Source of the DNA: JAAYBF01 sp963715445
GTDB lineage: Bacteria > Actinomycetota > Thermoleophilia > Solirubrobacterales > Thermoleophilaceae
NCBI GenBank assembly: GCA_963715445.1
Contig: OY970240.1
Location: 744,001-808,000 of the forward strand
DNA length: 64,000 bases
Direction of reading: 5' to 3'
The notes beneath the pieces were generated by a model. That model saw only the letters and a list, made by a program, of their open reading frames with translations, searched no databases and had not been told where the DNA came from. The position numbers and the translations under genes are program-made. Position 1 is the stretch's first letter. Each line of letters starts with the position of its first letter. Positions 57,064-64,000 of this stretch are shown here, piece after piece.

Positions 57064-57842
57064 GCCGCCAGCTCCCGCGCGATCCGCACCGCGCCCATCA
57101 CGGGCTCGGCTCGCATGCGGGCCACAGCGCACGAAGGGCCGAGGGCCGCGCTGAGCGCAGCCACCGCCGCGCGGCTGCGGAACACGCCGCCCGTGGCGGC
57201 GACCCTGGATCGCGAGCGCCCGCGCCCGATCCGCAAGACGTGGAGGCCGATGTCCTCGGCGAGCGCCGCCATCTCCCTGCGCAGCGCCTCCACTGCCCAT
57301 GGCTCACCTGCCTCTGCCGCACTGGTGACACGCTCGGAGTGCCCGGCCACCTCCGCTATCGAGAGGCCGCCGGAATCCAGTCCCGCGTGGGCGAGCGCGG
57401 CGTGGCCGAGCCTCAGGGCGGATCCAGGGTCACCGCCCGCAACACCGGCGCCACCGGTGACGGCGTACCCGGTGGCCGGCGAGTGCGAGGCGATCACCGA
57501 CCCGGTGCCCGCTATGACCACGACGTGCGTCCCCACGGGAGCGGCCGACCAGGCGGCCGCGTAGTCGGGCAGCACCGTGAACCGGGCGCCGTGGAGTGCT
57601 GGGGTGAGCATCCGGCGCAGGCGCTCGCGCCCGATGGATCCGGCGCCCGCTGCGCAGAGGACCACCGAGCGCGCCGGCGGACAACCCTCGAGGGCGCTCG
57701 AATAGTGTGCCTCCAACTCGCGAGCGGAAACGGTGTGGGGATTGCCCGGACCACCCGACCCTCTGTGAACGACCGTGTCCCCCCTGACGGCGATCGCCCG
57801 GATCCTCGAGCCCCCAGCATCGATGCCGATCACCGACTCCAC
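57060..57842 (-). CDS. BadF/BcrA-type N-acetylhexosamine (MurNAc/GlcNAc) kinase
   Basis: Starting with GTG 57842 it is 260 residues of the ASKHA fold: VIGIDAGGSRIRAIAVRGDTVVHRGSGGPGNPHTVSARELEAH (phosphate 1), RFTVLPDYAAAWSAAP with catalytic Asp, VVVIAGTGSVIASHSP (phosphate 2) and RVAATGGVFRSRAAVAALSAAL (adenosine region). This is the MurK/NagK-like BadF family, which phosphorylates MurNAc or GlcNAc before MurQ acts. The next gene (MurQ) overlaps by 4 bases, so the two work in one pathway. The start is uncertain: the GTG at 57833 is also possible, and both overlap the opposite gene's 5' end at 57823. Confidence 0.88.
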   Translation of the reverse strand: MESVIGIDAGGSRIRAIAVRGDTVVHRGSGGPGNPHTVSARELEAHYSSALEGCPPARSVVLCAAGAGSIGRERLRRMLTPALHGARFTVLPDYAAAWSAAPVGTHVVVIAGTGSVIASHSPATGYAVTGGAGVAGGDPGSALRLGHAALAHAGLDSGGLSIAEVAGHSERVTSAAEAGEPWAVEALRREMAALAEDIGLHVLRIGRGRSRSRVAATGGVFRSRAAVAALSAALGPSCAVARMRAEPVMGAVRIARELAA

Positions 57843-58935
57843 AGGCGGGACTCTAGACCTGCGGGAAGCGAGCTTCTTCGACCGTCCGTTCTCGCCCGAC
57901 GCGCTCGACCTGCTCGCCGAGGAGATCTCCGCCTGGCTCTGCTCGGAGCACCTGCGCTGGCTCCTGGAGCACGCGCCCGGCCGGCGCGATCCTGACGAGG
58001 ATCCCGAGTTGCTCGATTGGCCTGGCGAGCTGGGCAGCACGCAGCGGGCCGTGGATGGCGGGCGCCTCCGTCTCGCGAGGGTGATCGACGCATTCCGGGA
58101 GATCTGCGACTGGTCGCGCCCCGGCACGGTGTGGGACTACCGCGTGGACGGTGAGCGCCCTCTGAGCACCCCCGCCGGCTCGCTGGCCGGGGATGCCCTG
58201 GCAACTGCCGTCGCCGAGCGCGCGCAGGCGCTCGGCCTGCGCTCGCACGGCCGTCTGCGAACGAGCCCCCGGACGCTCGTCGTGCTCGGCGGCAGGCGCC
58301 TGGCTCCACTCAACCGCGCTCGCGTGGCTGCGGGGACGATCCAGACGGAGCCCGTGGACCCCCCGCCGGTGCGGGTCGTGCTCCTGAGCGCTCAGCGGAC
58401 CCTCGATCGCGAGGAGCGGGAGAGCCAAGAGGTCCGGTCCTACGCCGCGGGCGCACGCACGGAGGCGGACCTGATGCTGGCGGCGGCGGACCGCGTCTTC
58501 GGAGGCGGCGCGAGGCAGCCGGGCGGCCCGACCGACTCCCCCGTCGAAGCGGTTCAGCTGGTCGAGGTGCCTGCGCCGGAGGGCGCGCGGCGGGCATCCA
58601 CCTACGAGACCCTCCGGTTCCTCGCCCGCGAGCTGGCAGCCGACGCGGCTCCGGTCGGGCTCATCACCTCGCCAACCTGCAGGCCGTTCCAGTACATCGA
58701 CGCCGCGCGTGCGCTGGGGCTCGAGAGCGGGCTCTCCTTCGAGCTCGTGGCACACCCGCGCGCGTGGGCAGCCGCCCCGGGGTCTCGAGCCGCGGCCCCG
58801 CACGTCTACCTCCAGGAGATCCGCAGCGCGGTGCAGGCCGCGGGCAGGCTCGCCGAGGAGCTGCTCAGCTACGACGCCGCACAAGCCGCGCAACCCGATG
58901 CGCAGCCCGACGCGCCACACGCAGCGCTCGTCTGA
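57823..58935 (+). CDS. DUF218-like (YdcF-related) hypothetical protein
   Basis: The ATG at 57823, which overlaps the 5' end of the divergent kinase gene by about 20 bases, gives 370 residues. It has an N-terminal helical region, LREASFFDRPFSPDALDLLAEEISAWLCSEHLRWLL..., with no signal peptide. The C-terminal half looks like the DUF218 fold (RTLVVLGGRRLAPLNRARVAAG, VRSYAAGARTEADLMLAAADRVFG, STYETLRFLARELAADAAPVGLITSPTCRPFQYIDAARALG), in which the NTxEN...VTsxxHxxRA motif of YdcF proteins is loosely retained. YdcF members are membrane-linked; this one is not obviously so. Its end overlaps the convergent PP-loop gene by about 70 bases. Confidence 0.7.
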   Translation: MPITDSTGGTLDLREASFFDRPFSPDALDLLAEEISAWLCSEHLRWLLEHAPGRRDPDEDPELLDWPGELGSTQRAVDGGRLRLARVIDAFREICDWSRPGTVWDYRVDGERPLSTPAGSLAGDALATAVAERAQALGLRSHGRLRTSPRTLVVLGGRRLAPLNRARVAAGTIQTEPVDPPPVRVVLLSAQRTLDREERESQEVRSYAAGARTEADLMLAAADRVFGGGARQPGGPTDSPVEAVQLVEVPAPEGARRASTYETLRFLARELAADAAPVGLITSPTCRPFQYIDAARALGLESGLSFELVAHPRAWAAAPGSRAAAPHVYLQEIRSAVQAAGRLAEELLSYDAAQAAQPDAQPDAPHAALV

Positions 58936-60130
58936 GCAGCGGGACACGCGCCACCACCGACCGCCGCGCCGCCGTCGCCAGGAGGGTCGTCTCCCTCCAC
59001 GCCTCCCAGCGCGCGCCGCGCGCGACCAGGCGCCTCAGCGCGAAGGCGAGTTCCGGATCGGCGCCACGCATCTCGACGGCCTCCAGGTTCTCCCGTACAT
59101 AGGTGAGCGACGTGCGGCTGCGCACCGGACCGCCCGCCATCTGCCACAGGGAGAACTCGCCCGGAAGCGTCGCGCAGCGCCCCAACGCGCCAACCACGCG
59201 CAGGCCGGTCATCGTGCGCATGCACTTCGCGCAGCTGCCGCAGTTGAGCGCATCGTCGACTCCCGGCTGGAAGCAGACCCGCAGCGAGGACATGGCCAGC
59301 TCCGACTCGGCCAGGTAGGCCAGCTTGTCCACGCGTGTGACGGAATTGACGTGCTCGAAGCGCAGGCGCTCGCTCGAGTAGAGCGGGTCCAGGAGCGGGT
59401 GGGTGCCGATCGGATGGAGGTCGCGAAACGAGTGGGTCGCGGGGATCAGGATCCGCTCGAACCGGGATGCGAGCAGGTGGCCCACGCTCGCGAGCGCCGC
59501 GCCGGTGTATGCGAGCTCCCAGCTGCACGCCCGATCGGAGACCGCTCGCAGGTCGGTCTCGATCTCGATCAGCGGCAGGCCCAGCTCGCGAGCCACGTCC
59601 CGGAGGCTCGCCGAAACCAGCTCTCCCTTCTGCTCCTCCTCCAGCGGCAAGTCGAAGCCGTGGACGTAGACGAGGGCGTCGATCTCATGGCTGCGGGTGA
59701 GCACCGTGTAGAAGCTGTCCACCCCTCCCGTGAAGAACGCGGCGGTTCCGCGCTGCCCCTCTTCCGTTCCGCGCACCGCCTCCTTGCCCCCGCGCGTCGG
59801 CTCCTCAGCCGCCTCGCCCGCCGAGCCCGTCTCTGCGCCGGAGCGCACCTCAACCGCCTGCAGCCCACGGTCCCAGGCGGCCAGCAAGCGCTGGATCGAC
59901 CCGGAGGCCTCGAGCAGGCGCGCCGAGACGCCGTCGGGCGCATCGAGCGTCGACGCAAGCCCCATCGCCACCGGCAGCGCCGCCGCGAAGCCCGCGTCGG
60001 GATTCAAGTCGAGCGCTCCGTCCCGGCAGGTGTAGCTGAAGACGCTGGTCTCCTCGCCGACACTCAGGCCGAAGCGGACTCCGTCGCCTGTCGCCTCGGG
60101 CGGGTCGAGCCTGGCCGCAGGCCGGCTCAC
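58865..60130 (-). CDS. QueC-like PP-loop (adenine nucleotide alpha hydrolase) protein
   Basis: The GTG at 60130 overlaps the upstream stop in a GTGA and gives 421 residues. The PP-loop AAFFTGGVDSFYTVL (about 130-145) binds ATP; later come ILIPATHSFRDLHPIGTHPLLDPLYSSE and a zinc knuckle NCGSCAKCMRTMTGLRVVGAL, the CxxCxxC pattern of 7-cyano-7-deazaguanine synthase-like enzymes. The C-terminal 60 residues are Arg-rich (LLRRALRVARRAAHRVARLVRRRS). The family activates a carboxylate or thiol by adenylation; the true substrate is unknown, and this type is often annotated only as hypothetical. It forms an operon with an NTF2-like protein upstream. Confidence 0.8.
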   Translation of the reverse strand: MSRPAARLDPPEATGDGVRFGLSVGEETSVFSYTCRDGALDLNPDAGFAAALPVAMGLASTLDAPDGVSARLLEASGSIQRLLAAWDRGLQAVEVRSGAETGSAGEAAEEPTRGGKEAVRGTEEGQRGTAAFFTGGVDSFYTVLTRSHEIDALVYVHGFDLPLEEEQKGELVSASLRDVARELGLPLIEIETDLRAVSDRACSWELAYTGAALASVGHLLASRFERILIPATHSFRDLHPIGTHPLLDPLYSSERLRFEHVNSVTRVDKLAYLAESELAMSSLRVCFQPGVDDALNCGSCAKCMRTMTGLRVVGALGRCATLPGEFSLWQMAGGPVRSRTSLTYVRENLEAVEMRGADPELAFALRRLVARGARWEAWRETTLLATAARRSVVARVPLLRRALRVARRAAHRVARLVRRRS

Positions 60131-60522
60131 GCGGAAGGCTCTACACCGTTCTGGGCGGCCTCGAGCTGGGCCTTCATCGCCTCGCCCAGCGCCAGCGCGG
60201 CCGACATCGGCCTGACCATCACGGTGAGGTCGTCGATCAGCCCGTCCTCGTTGGTGTGCAGGAAGTCGCAGCCGTGGACCTCGCGCTCCCCGACCCGCGC
60301 CTTGAACACCAGCGCGTGGTCCTGCGCTCCCTCCGCGCCGATCTCGCGCTCGTAGCGGAAGTCCTCGAACACGCGGCTCACGGCGAAGAGGATCGCGGCG
60401 GCCATGTCGCGCCCCTCGTAGGGATGGAAGACGACCGGGCTTCGGAATACGACGTCCTCTGCCAGGAGCGCAACCGCGCCCTCGAAGTCGCGGGCCTCCA
60501 CTGCGGCACGGAACGGGTTCAT
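60127..60522 (-). CDS. NTF2/SnoaL-like protein
   Basis: This 131-residue protein starts NPFRAAVEARDFEGAVALLAEDVVFRSPVVFHPYEGRDMAAAILFAVSRVFEDFRYEREIGAEGAQDHALVFKARVGEREVHGCDFLHTNEDGLIDDLTVMVRP, the cone-shaped alpha+beta arrangement of the nuclear transport factor 2/SnoaL superfamily, followed by a short helix tail. Members are ligand-binding proteins or small isomerases. The overlap of its TGA with the PP-loop GTG indicates one transcript with it. Confidence 0.88.
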   Translation of the reverse strand: MNPFRAAVEARDFEGAVALLAEDVVFRSPVVFHPYEGRDMAAAILFAVSRVFEDFRYEREIGAEGAQDHALVFKARVGEREVHGCDFLHTNEDGLIDDLTVMVRPMSAALALGEAMKAQLEAAQNGVEPSA

Positions 60523-60628
60523 GGACCTCCACCTCCCAATCGACGGTGGCTAGTTGTATCGCGAGCCGAAGCACCAGGAGGGCGCGGGTAGAATCACGCG
60601 CCCCCGCCCCCAGATGAGAGGTCGTCCC

Positions 60629-61198
60629 GTGGTAGCGAATCGCCTTGATCCGTCCGTGTCGAAGACCCTCAGGTGCGTGCTCGCAGCGGGCATCGCACTG
60701 GCGCTGCTTGGCGCGGCGCTCATCGGCCCCTCGGCGGCGGACGCGGCGCTGAAGTTCAAGCAGCCCGGGTGCGGCAAGTTCCAGAAGAAGGTCAACAACT
60801 CGACCGGAGCGAAGAAGCGCGCGGCCAAGAAGAGCCTCAAGCAGTGCAAGGCGAACGCGCTGGTCTACAAACAGGTCCGCAACTCGCGCTTCGTGGGCAC
60901 CCGCGCCGACTACGTCGAGATCGACACGCTCTACTGCGGCAACGGCAAGTGGCAGGACGACGTGGCCGACGGCGGCAAGGTAGGGACGAGCGGCTGGCGG
61001 ATCATCGACGCGAAGGTCAAGAAGGGCGGCACCAAGTTCACGGCCGTGGTCGAGGCGTGGATCCCCGGCGGGCGTCACGTCCAGGGGCTGATCCGCAACG
61101 GCGACCAGTGGCAGGTGGGCTACGAGTTCGGCGGCGAGGTCAAGTCGCCGGGCAACGTCGAGAAGACCAGCGCCAGCGCCACCTGCGCCGCTTTCTGA
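60629..61198 (+). CDS. secreted basic hypothetical protein
   Basis: The GTG at 60629 has GAGAGG 7 bases upstream, giving 189 residues; the GTG at 60656, which starts directly with the signal peptide, and the ATG at 60614 are alternatives. The leader SKTLRCVLAAGIALALLGAALIGPSAADAA is followed by a Lys-rich segment (KFKQPGCGKFQKKVNNSTGAKKRAAKKSLKQCK) and a beta-rich domain (RADYVEIDTLYCGNGKWQDDVADGGKVGTSGWRIIDAKVKKGGTKFTAVVEAWIPGGRHVQGLIRNGDQWQVGYEFGG) with conserved Cys. The design matches the secreted protein at 38057. No function is recognised. Confidence 0.7.
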   Translation: MVANRLDPSVSKTLRCVLAAGIALALLGAALIGPSAADAALKFKQPGCGKFQKKVNNSTGAKKRAAKKSLKQCKANALVYKQVRNSRFVGTRADYVEIDTLYCGNGKWQDDVADGGKVGTSGWRIIDAKVKKGGTKFTAVVEAWIPGGRHVQGLIRNGDQWQVGYEFGGEVKSPGNVEKTSASATCAAF

Positions 61199-61283
61199 GC
61201 AGCGCTTCCCATCTCTGGCCAACCAGGCCTGCTGCAGCGCCTTGTGCCCCCACGCCTGGGCGCAGCGTGCAAGAGTACGTGTC

Positions 61284-62981
61284 GTGCCCCGTCGCGTGCT
61301 CGCCCTCTGCTTCGCGCTCGCAGCCCTCTGCGTCTGCGCACCGGCGGCCACCGCCGACGTGCTCACCTGCGGCGATGGAGTCAGCGGCGGGCTCGAGGCC
61401 GCAAGCACGAGCGCGACCGTCGTGGCGGACTGCGCGATCTCGGCGCCCACGAGCGGGACCGCGATCGTCCTCGCAACGAGCGGGTTGCGGTTCGTCGACT
61501 TCAACTACGAGGCGCGCCTCGCGCTCAGCCTCGACTCGCCGACGGTCGATCACAACACCAACCCCACCTCCCGCTTCGTCAACATCTACAGCGATGCCAG
61601 GAACAAGAGCGCCGCGACGCAGATGGCCTACGCGGTCGCGCCGGGCAGGCACACCTTCCGCCTGATCCTCGAGCACTCGGGCGCCGGCACCGCGGGGCTC
61701 CTCGACCCTAGCCTCCAGGTGATCTTCGTTCCCAGCGGCGAGCCCGGGATCCAGGTCTGCTCCGACAACCCCGGCACGACCTACAGCAACGACACCACGA
61801 CGGCGTCGACGATCCGCAGCTGCTCGATCACCGCTCCGACGGCGGGATCCCTCGTCGGCATCGGGTCCGGGTCGGTCGGGTTCAGCGGCGTGCCCTTCGA
61901 GGCGACGTTCCGTCTCGGCGTCGACAACCCGAGCGGCGACGCCTCCACCGAGCGCTTCCTCAACATCTACGCCGATGGATTCGACGGCACCGACGAGTCG
62001 CTGTCGACGCACTCCGTGACACCGGTGGCGGCGGGAGCCCACACGCTGTCGCTGATCGGAAACCGATTCGGCACGAACTCCGGAGAGGGGACCGTCCGGG
62101 TCCTCGACGCAGGGCTCGTGGGCCTGTTCATCGCCGACGGCGCGAGCACCAAGGTCTGCGGAGCCTCAGGCACCGACGCCTGGACAAACAGCACTTCGAC
62201 GGACACGACGGTGCGCTCCTGCTCGCTGACGGTCACCAAGAAGAGCCATGTGCTCGCGCTCGCAGGAGGATCGGCGGCGATGCAGGCCCCGGCAGGCGCG
62301 GCGGCGGAGTGGGAAGGAAGCTTTGGCCTCGCCGTGGGCGGCACGCGCGTCAACCGCTTGGTGAACGTCTACTACGACGGCGACCCGCGAGACGGGACCG
62401 ACCGCGCGGTATCCGCGTCGATGTTCGCTCGCGATGTCCCGGCGGGCCCGCTCGAGGTGCGCTTCCTCGGCCGCAGGGCCGTGGGGACCGGAGTGGCGAA
62501 GCTGATCGCCCCCGGGCTCGCCGCGCTCGCGATCCCCGCGGTCGACCCGCCTCCGGTAGTCCCCCCACCGGCCCTGCCCACCTTCGGCACGAAGACCCTG
62601 GTCACGCTCAAGCTCGCGAGCAAGAAGATCGCCAAGTCAGGCCCGATGCCGGTCAGGGTCGTGAACCGGAACACCTTCGCCGTCACCGGCTCGCTCGCCG
62701 GCCGGACGAGCCGCAAGGTCACCGCCTCCTCGTCCAAGAAGAAGCGTCAGGCCAAGCCGAAGATCGTGAAGCTCAAGGCGAAGGCGTTCACGGTCAAGGC
62801 CAACGGCCGCACCACGGTCAAGCTCTCGCTGCCGCGCAGTCTGCGCAAGCTGCTCGTGCGGAAGAAGAAGCTCTCACTGCGCGTGACGGCGACGGTCAAG
62901 GACCCGGCAGGCCGGGTCCGCACGGCGAAGGCGACCGTGAAGCCGAAGCTCCGCGCCAAGAAGAAGCAGAAGAAGAACTAG
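61284..62981 (+). CDS. secreted protein with three tandem repeats and Lys-rich C-terminus
   Basis: The GTG at 61284 gives 565 residues. A signal peptide (RRVLALCFALAALCVCAPAATA) is followed by three homologous domains of about 130 residues. Each has two Cys residues (VLTCGDG..VVADCAIS; VCSDNPG..IRSCSIT; VCGASGT..VRSCSLT) and the line FVNIYSDA/FLNIYADGFDGTDES/LVNVYYDGDPRDGTDRA, consistent with a beta-sandwich. After a Pro-rich hinge (VDPPPVVPPPALP) comes a Lys-rich beta domain (SKKKRQAKPKIVKLKAKAFTVKANGRTTVKLSLPRSLRKLLVRKKKLSLRVTATVKD) that may bind the wall. No catalytic site is evident. It ends against the convergent EAL gene by a 4-base overlap. Confidence 0.82.
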   Translation: MPRRVLALCFALAALCVCAPAATADVLTCGDGVSGGLEAASTSATVVADCAISAPTSGTAIVLATSGLRFVDFNYEARLALSLDSPTVDHNTNPTSRFVNIYSDARNKSAATQMAYAVAPGRHTFRLILEHSGAGTAGLLDPSLQVIFVPSGEPGIQVCSDNPGTTYSNDTTTASTIRSCSITAPTAGSLVGIGSGSVGFSGVPFEATFRLGVDNPSGDASTERFLNIYADGFDGTDESLSTHSVTPVAAGAHTLSLIGNRFGTNSGEGTVRVLDAGLVGLFIADGASTKVCGASGTDAWTNSTSTDTTVRSCSLTVTKKSHVLALAGGSAAMQAPAGAAAEWEGSFGLAVGGTRVNRLVNVYYDGDPRDGTDRAVSASMFARDVPAGPLEVRFLGRRAVGTGVAKLIAPGLAALAIPAVDPPPVVPPPALPTFGTKTLVTLKLASKKIAKSGPMPVRVVNRNTFAVTGSLAGRTSRKVTASSSKKKRQAKPKIVKLKAKAFTVKANGRTTVKLSLPRSLRKLLVRKKKLSLRVTATVKDPAGRVRTAKATVKPKLRAKKKQKKN

Positions 62982-64000
62982 CGTTTGGCGGCTGTGGCCG
63001 CGGGTGCCGCGGGCGCGGCGAGTGCTCCGGGGGGATGGTCAGGAACCTCTTCGGTTGGCCGGCCGAGCTTGAATCCCTGGCCGCCCTGGATGATCCTGCC
63101 GGGGCGGGGATGGAGCTTGTCGATCGAGCGTAGGAACTCGAGGGTCTCCTCATCCTCGATGCCCTCGGCGATGACGAAGGCGCCAGTCTGACCGGCGAAG
63201 GTGGCCATTGCCATCAGCACCGCGCGGGCGTTCGGCTCGGTGGGCGCCGCGCTGACGATGCTGCGATCGATCTTGACGTAGTCGGCGTCGACCATGCGGA
63301 GCATCTCCAGGCCGGAGTTGCCGGTCCCGACGTCGTCGAGCGCCAGCTTGAAGCCCTCTTCCCGCAACCGCTCCAAGCTCTTGACGACAGGCCTGATGCG
63401 GGCTCCGATCCGCTCGGTGACCTCGACCACGATGCGGTCCGGGAGCAGCTGCGCGCTCGCGACGGCAGCGCTCAGCCAGTCGCTTCCTCCCGCGTCGCGC
63501 TCGAGAGTGCCCGGGGCGAGGTTCACAAACAGCAGAGCGTCGGAAGGCAGGTCGGACTCGCACGCGGCGTGGAGGGCCCGGGTCATGCAGAGAACGTCGA
63601 GCTCGTGCACGAGACCGACCTGAGCGGCAACGTCGAACGCCTCGCTCGGGCCCGAGAACCCATATGACGCGTCGGGGCGGCTGAGAGCCTCGATCCCGAT
63701 CAGCTCGCCGGACTCGAAGTCCCAGATCGGCTGGAAGACGGTGGTCAGACGCCCCTCGTCGATCAGCTGTGCGATCGCCTCCCGCTTGCCGGCGGTCATG
63801 ACGGCGACCTCGCCGCGGATCGAATCGAAATCCACTGCCCGGTCGCCTCCGCCTCGCTTGGCCTCGTAGAGGGCGGCATCGGCCTCGGCCCTGAGCTCGT
63901 TCGAGGATTCGCCTCTGCGGATCGTCGCGACGCCGATGCTCACCGGAGCGTCAGCGTCCCTGAGCCTCCTGTTCAGGCGCCGAACCAGCGTCCGAGCGCC
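62978..64000 (-). CDS. GGDEF-EAL protein, 5' part beyond window
   Basis: The reverse strand is open from the stop at 62978 to the window edge (no start seen). The first residues belong to the C-terminal part of a GGDEF domain (VSIGVATIRRGESSNELRAEADAALYEAKRGG), with its catalytic loop outside the window. An EAL domain follows: TTVFQPIWDFESGELIGIEALSRP (EAL motif IEALSR), FVNLAPGTLE, VVEVTER, FKLALDDVGTGNSGLEMLRMVDADYVKIDRS (DDVGTG in place of DDFGTG) and FVIAEGIEDEE. These are the residues needed for c-di-GMP hydrolysis. The tail GALAAPAAPAATAAKR is low complexity. Confidence 0.9.
   Translation of the reverse strand, partial: GARTLVRRLNRRLRDADAPVSIGVATIRRGESSNELRAEADAALYEAKRGGGDRAVDFDSIRGEVAVMTAGKREAIAQLIDEGRLTTVFQPIWDFESGELIGIEALSRPDASYGFSGPSEAFDVAAQVGLVHELDVLCMTRALHAACESDLPSDALLFVNLAPGTLERDAGGSDWLSAAVASAQLLPDRIVVEVTERIGARIRPVVKSLERLREEGFKLALDDVGTGNSGLEMLRMVDADYVKIDRSIVSAAPTEPNARAVLMAMATFAGQTGAFVIAEGIEDEETLEFLRSIDKLHPRPGRIIQGGQGFKLGRPTEEVPDHPPGALAAPAAPAATAAKR

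Noticed and set aside
60131..61504. N-terminal extension of the PP-loop protein frame
   Set aside because: It runs antisense through the NTF2-like gene and a secreted protein; the GTGA overlap at 60127-60130 marks the true start.
1..64000. tRNA, rRNA, CRISPR arrays, insertion sequences and prophage genes
   Set aside because: Looked for conserved stems, regularly spaced repeats, transposase DDE motifs and phage structural genes; none was convincing.

Overview
The window is a chromosomal segment of a very high-GC actinobacterium, most likely class Thermoleophilia (Solirubrobacterales type). The indications are dense GC-rich coding on both strands, frequent GTG/TTG starts, several secreted Lys-rich proteins, a secreted protein ending in the RYRLSEAATVRFTVER-type C-terminal domain that I recall as common in this class, an F420-type (DDN-like) reductase and a group III truncated hemoglobin. 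No rRNA, tRNA, CRISPR array, transposase or phage gene was seen. About 60 protein genes are supported, mostly in short operons, many coupled by 4-base stop/start overlaps.

Left part (1-14,000): a partial DUF262 (GmrSD-like) gene of lower GC at the edge, two secreted proteins, small YCII and glyoxalase-fold proteins, an AlbA_2/Schlafen-type ATP-binding regulator with a palindrome against its start codon, and an MFS exporter. Next comes a lower-GC pair (TIM-barrel sugar-isomerase-like protein plus nucleotidyltransferase), directly followed by a 1202-residue RecB-like nuclease/RNase H-like/helicase fusion.

Middle (14,000-32,000): a baeRF/Vms1-like protein and the GTPase TypA; a lipid block (cyclopropane fatty acid synthase opposite an ACP-ketosynthase pair whose ketosynthase has lost an active-site His); an F420-type reductase; an RlmA-like methyltransferase coupled to a flippase-like membrane protein; a MEDS/anti-sigma ATPase followed by a 19-residue membrane peptide; secreted GH26-like and cytosolic MGH1-like glycosidases around a diguanylate cyclase; a Baeyer-Villiger-type monooxygenase coupled to DUF2461; and a monoacylglycerol-lipase-like hydrolase.

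Right part (32,000-64,000): a glnB-amt nitrogen operon whose PII protein lacks Tyr51; an ABC exporter; a beta-carbonic anhydrase; secreted proteins; a short LuxR/MalT-like regulator with a 19-bp inverted repeat upstream; a holin-like/phosphodiesterase fusion coupled to YihY; an MBL hydrolase; a pair of Lys/Ser/Ala-rich small proteins; a His-rich secreted endo/exonuclease-phosphatase; a second MFS pump; a double GGDEF membrane protein broken by a one-base frameshift; a truncated hemoglobin; a MurNAc recycling pair (MurQ plus a BadF-type kinase) beside DUF218-like and QueC-like proteins; a secreted protein with three internal repeats; and a partial GGDEF-EAL protein at the right edge.

The observations most worth following are the perfect 22-bp inverted repeat at 18445-18509, the isomerase/nucleotidyltransferase/nuclease-helicase block at 8525-13947, the His-to-Asp ketosynthase with its own ACP, the frameshifted GGDEF-membrane-GGDEF gene and the tiny membrane peptide. 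All functional calls come from reading motifs; no database search was possible.
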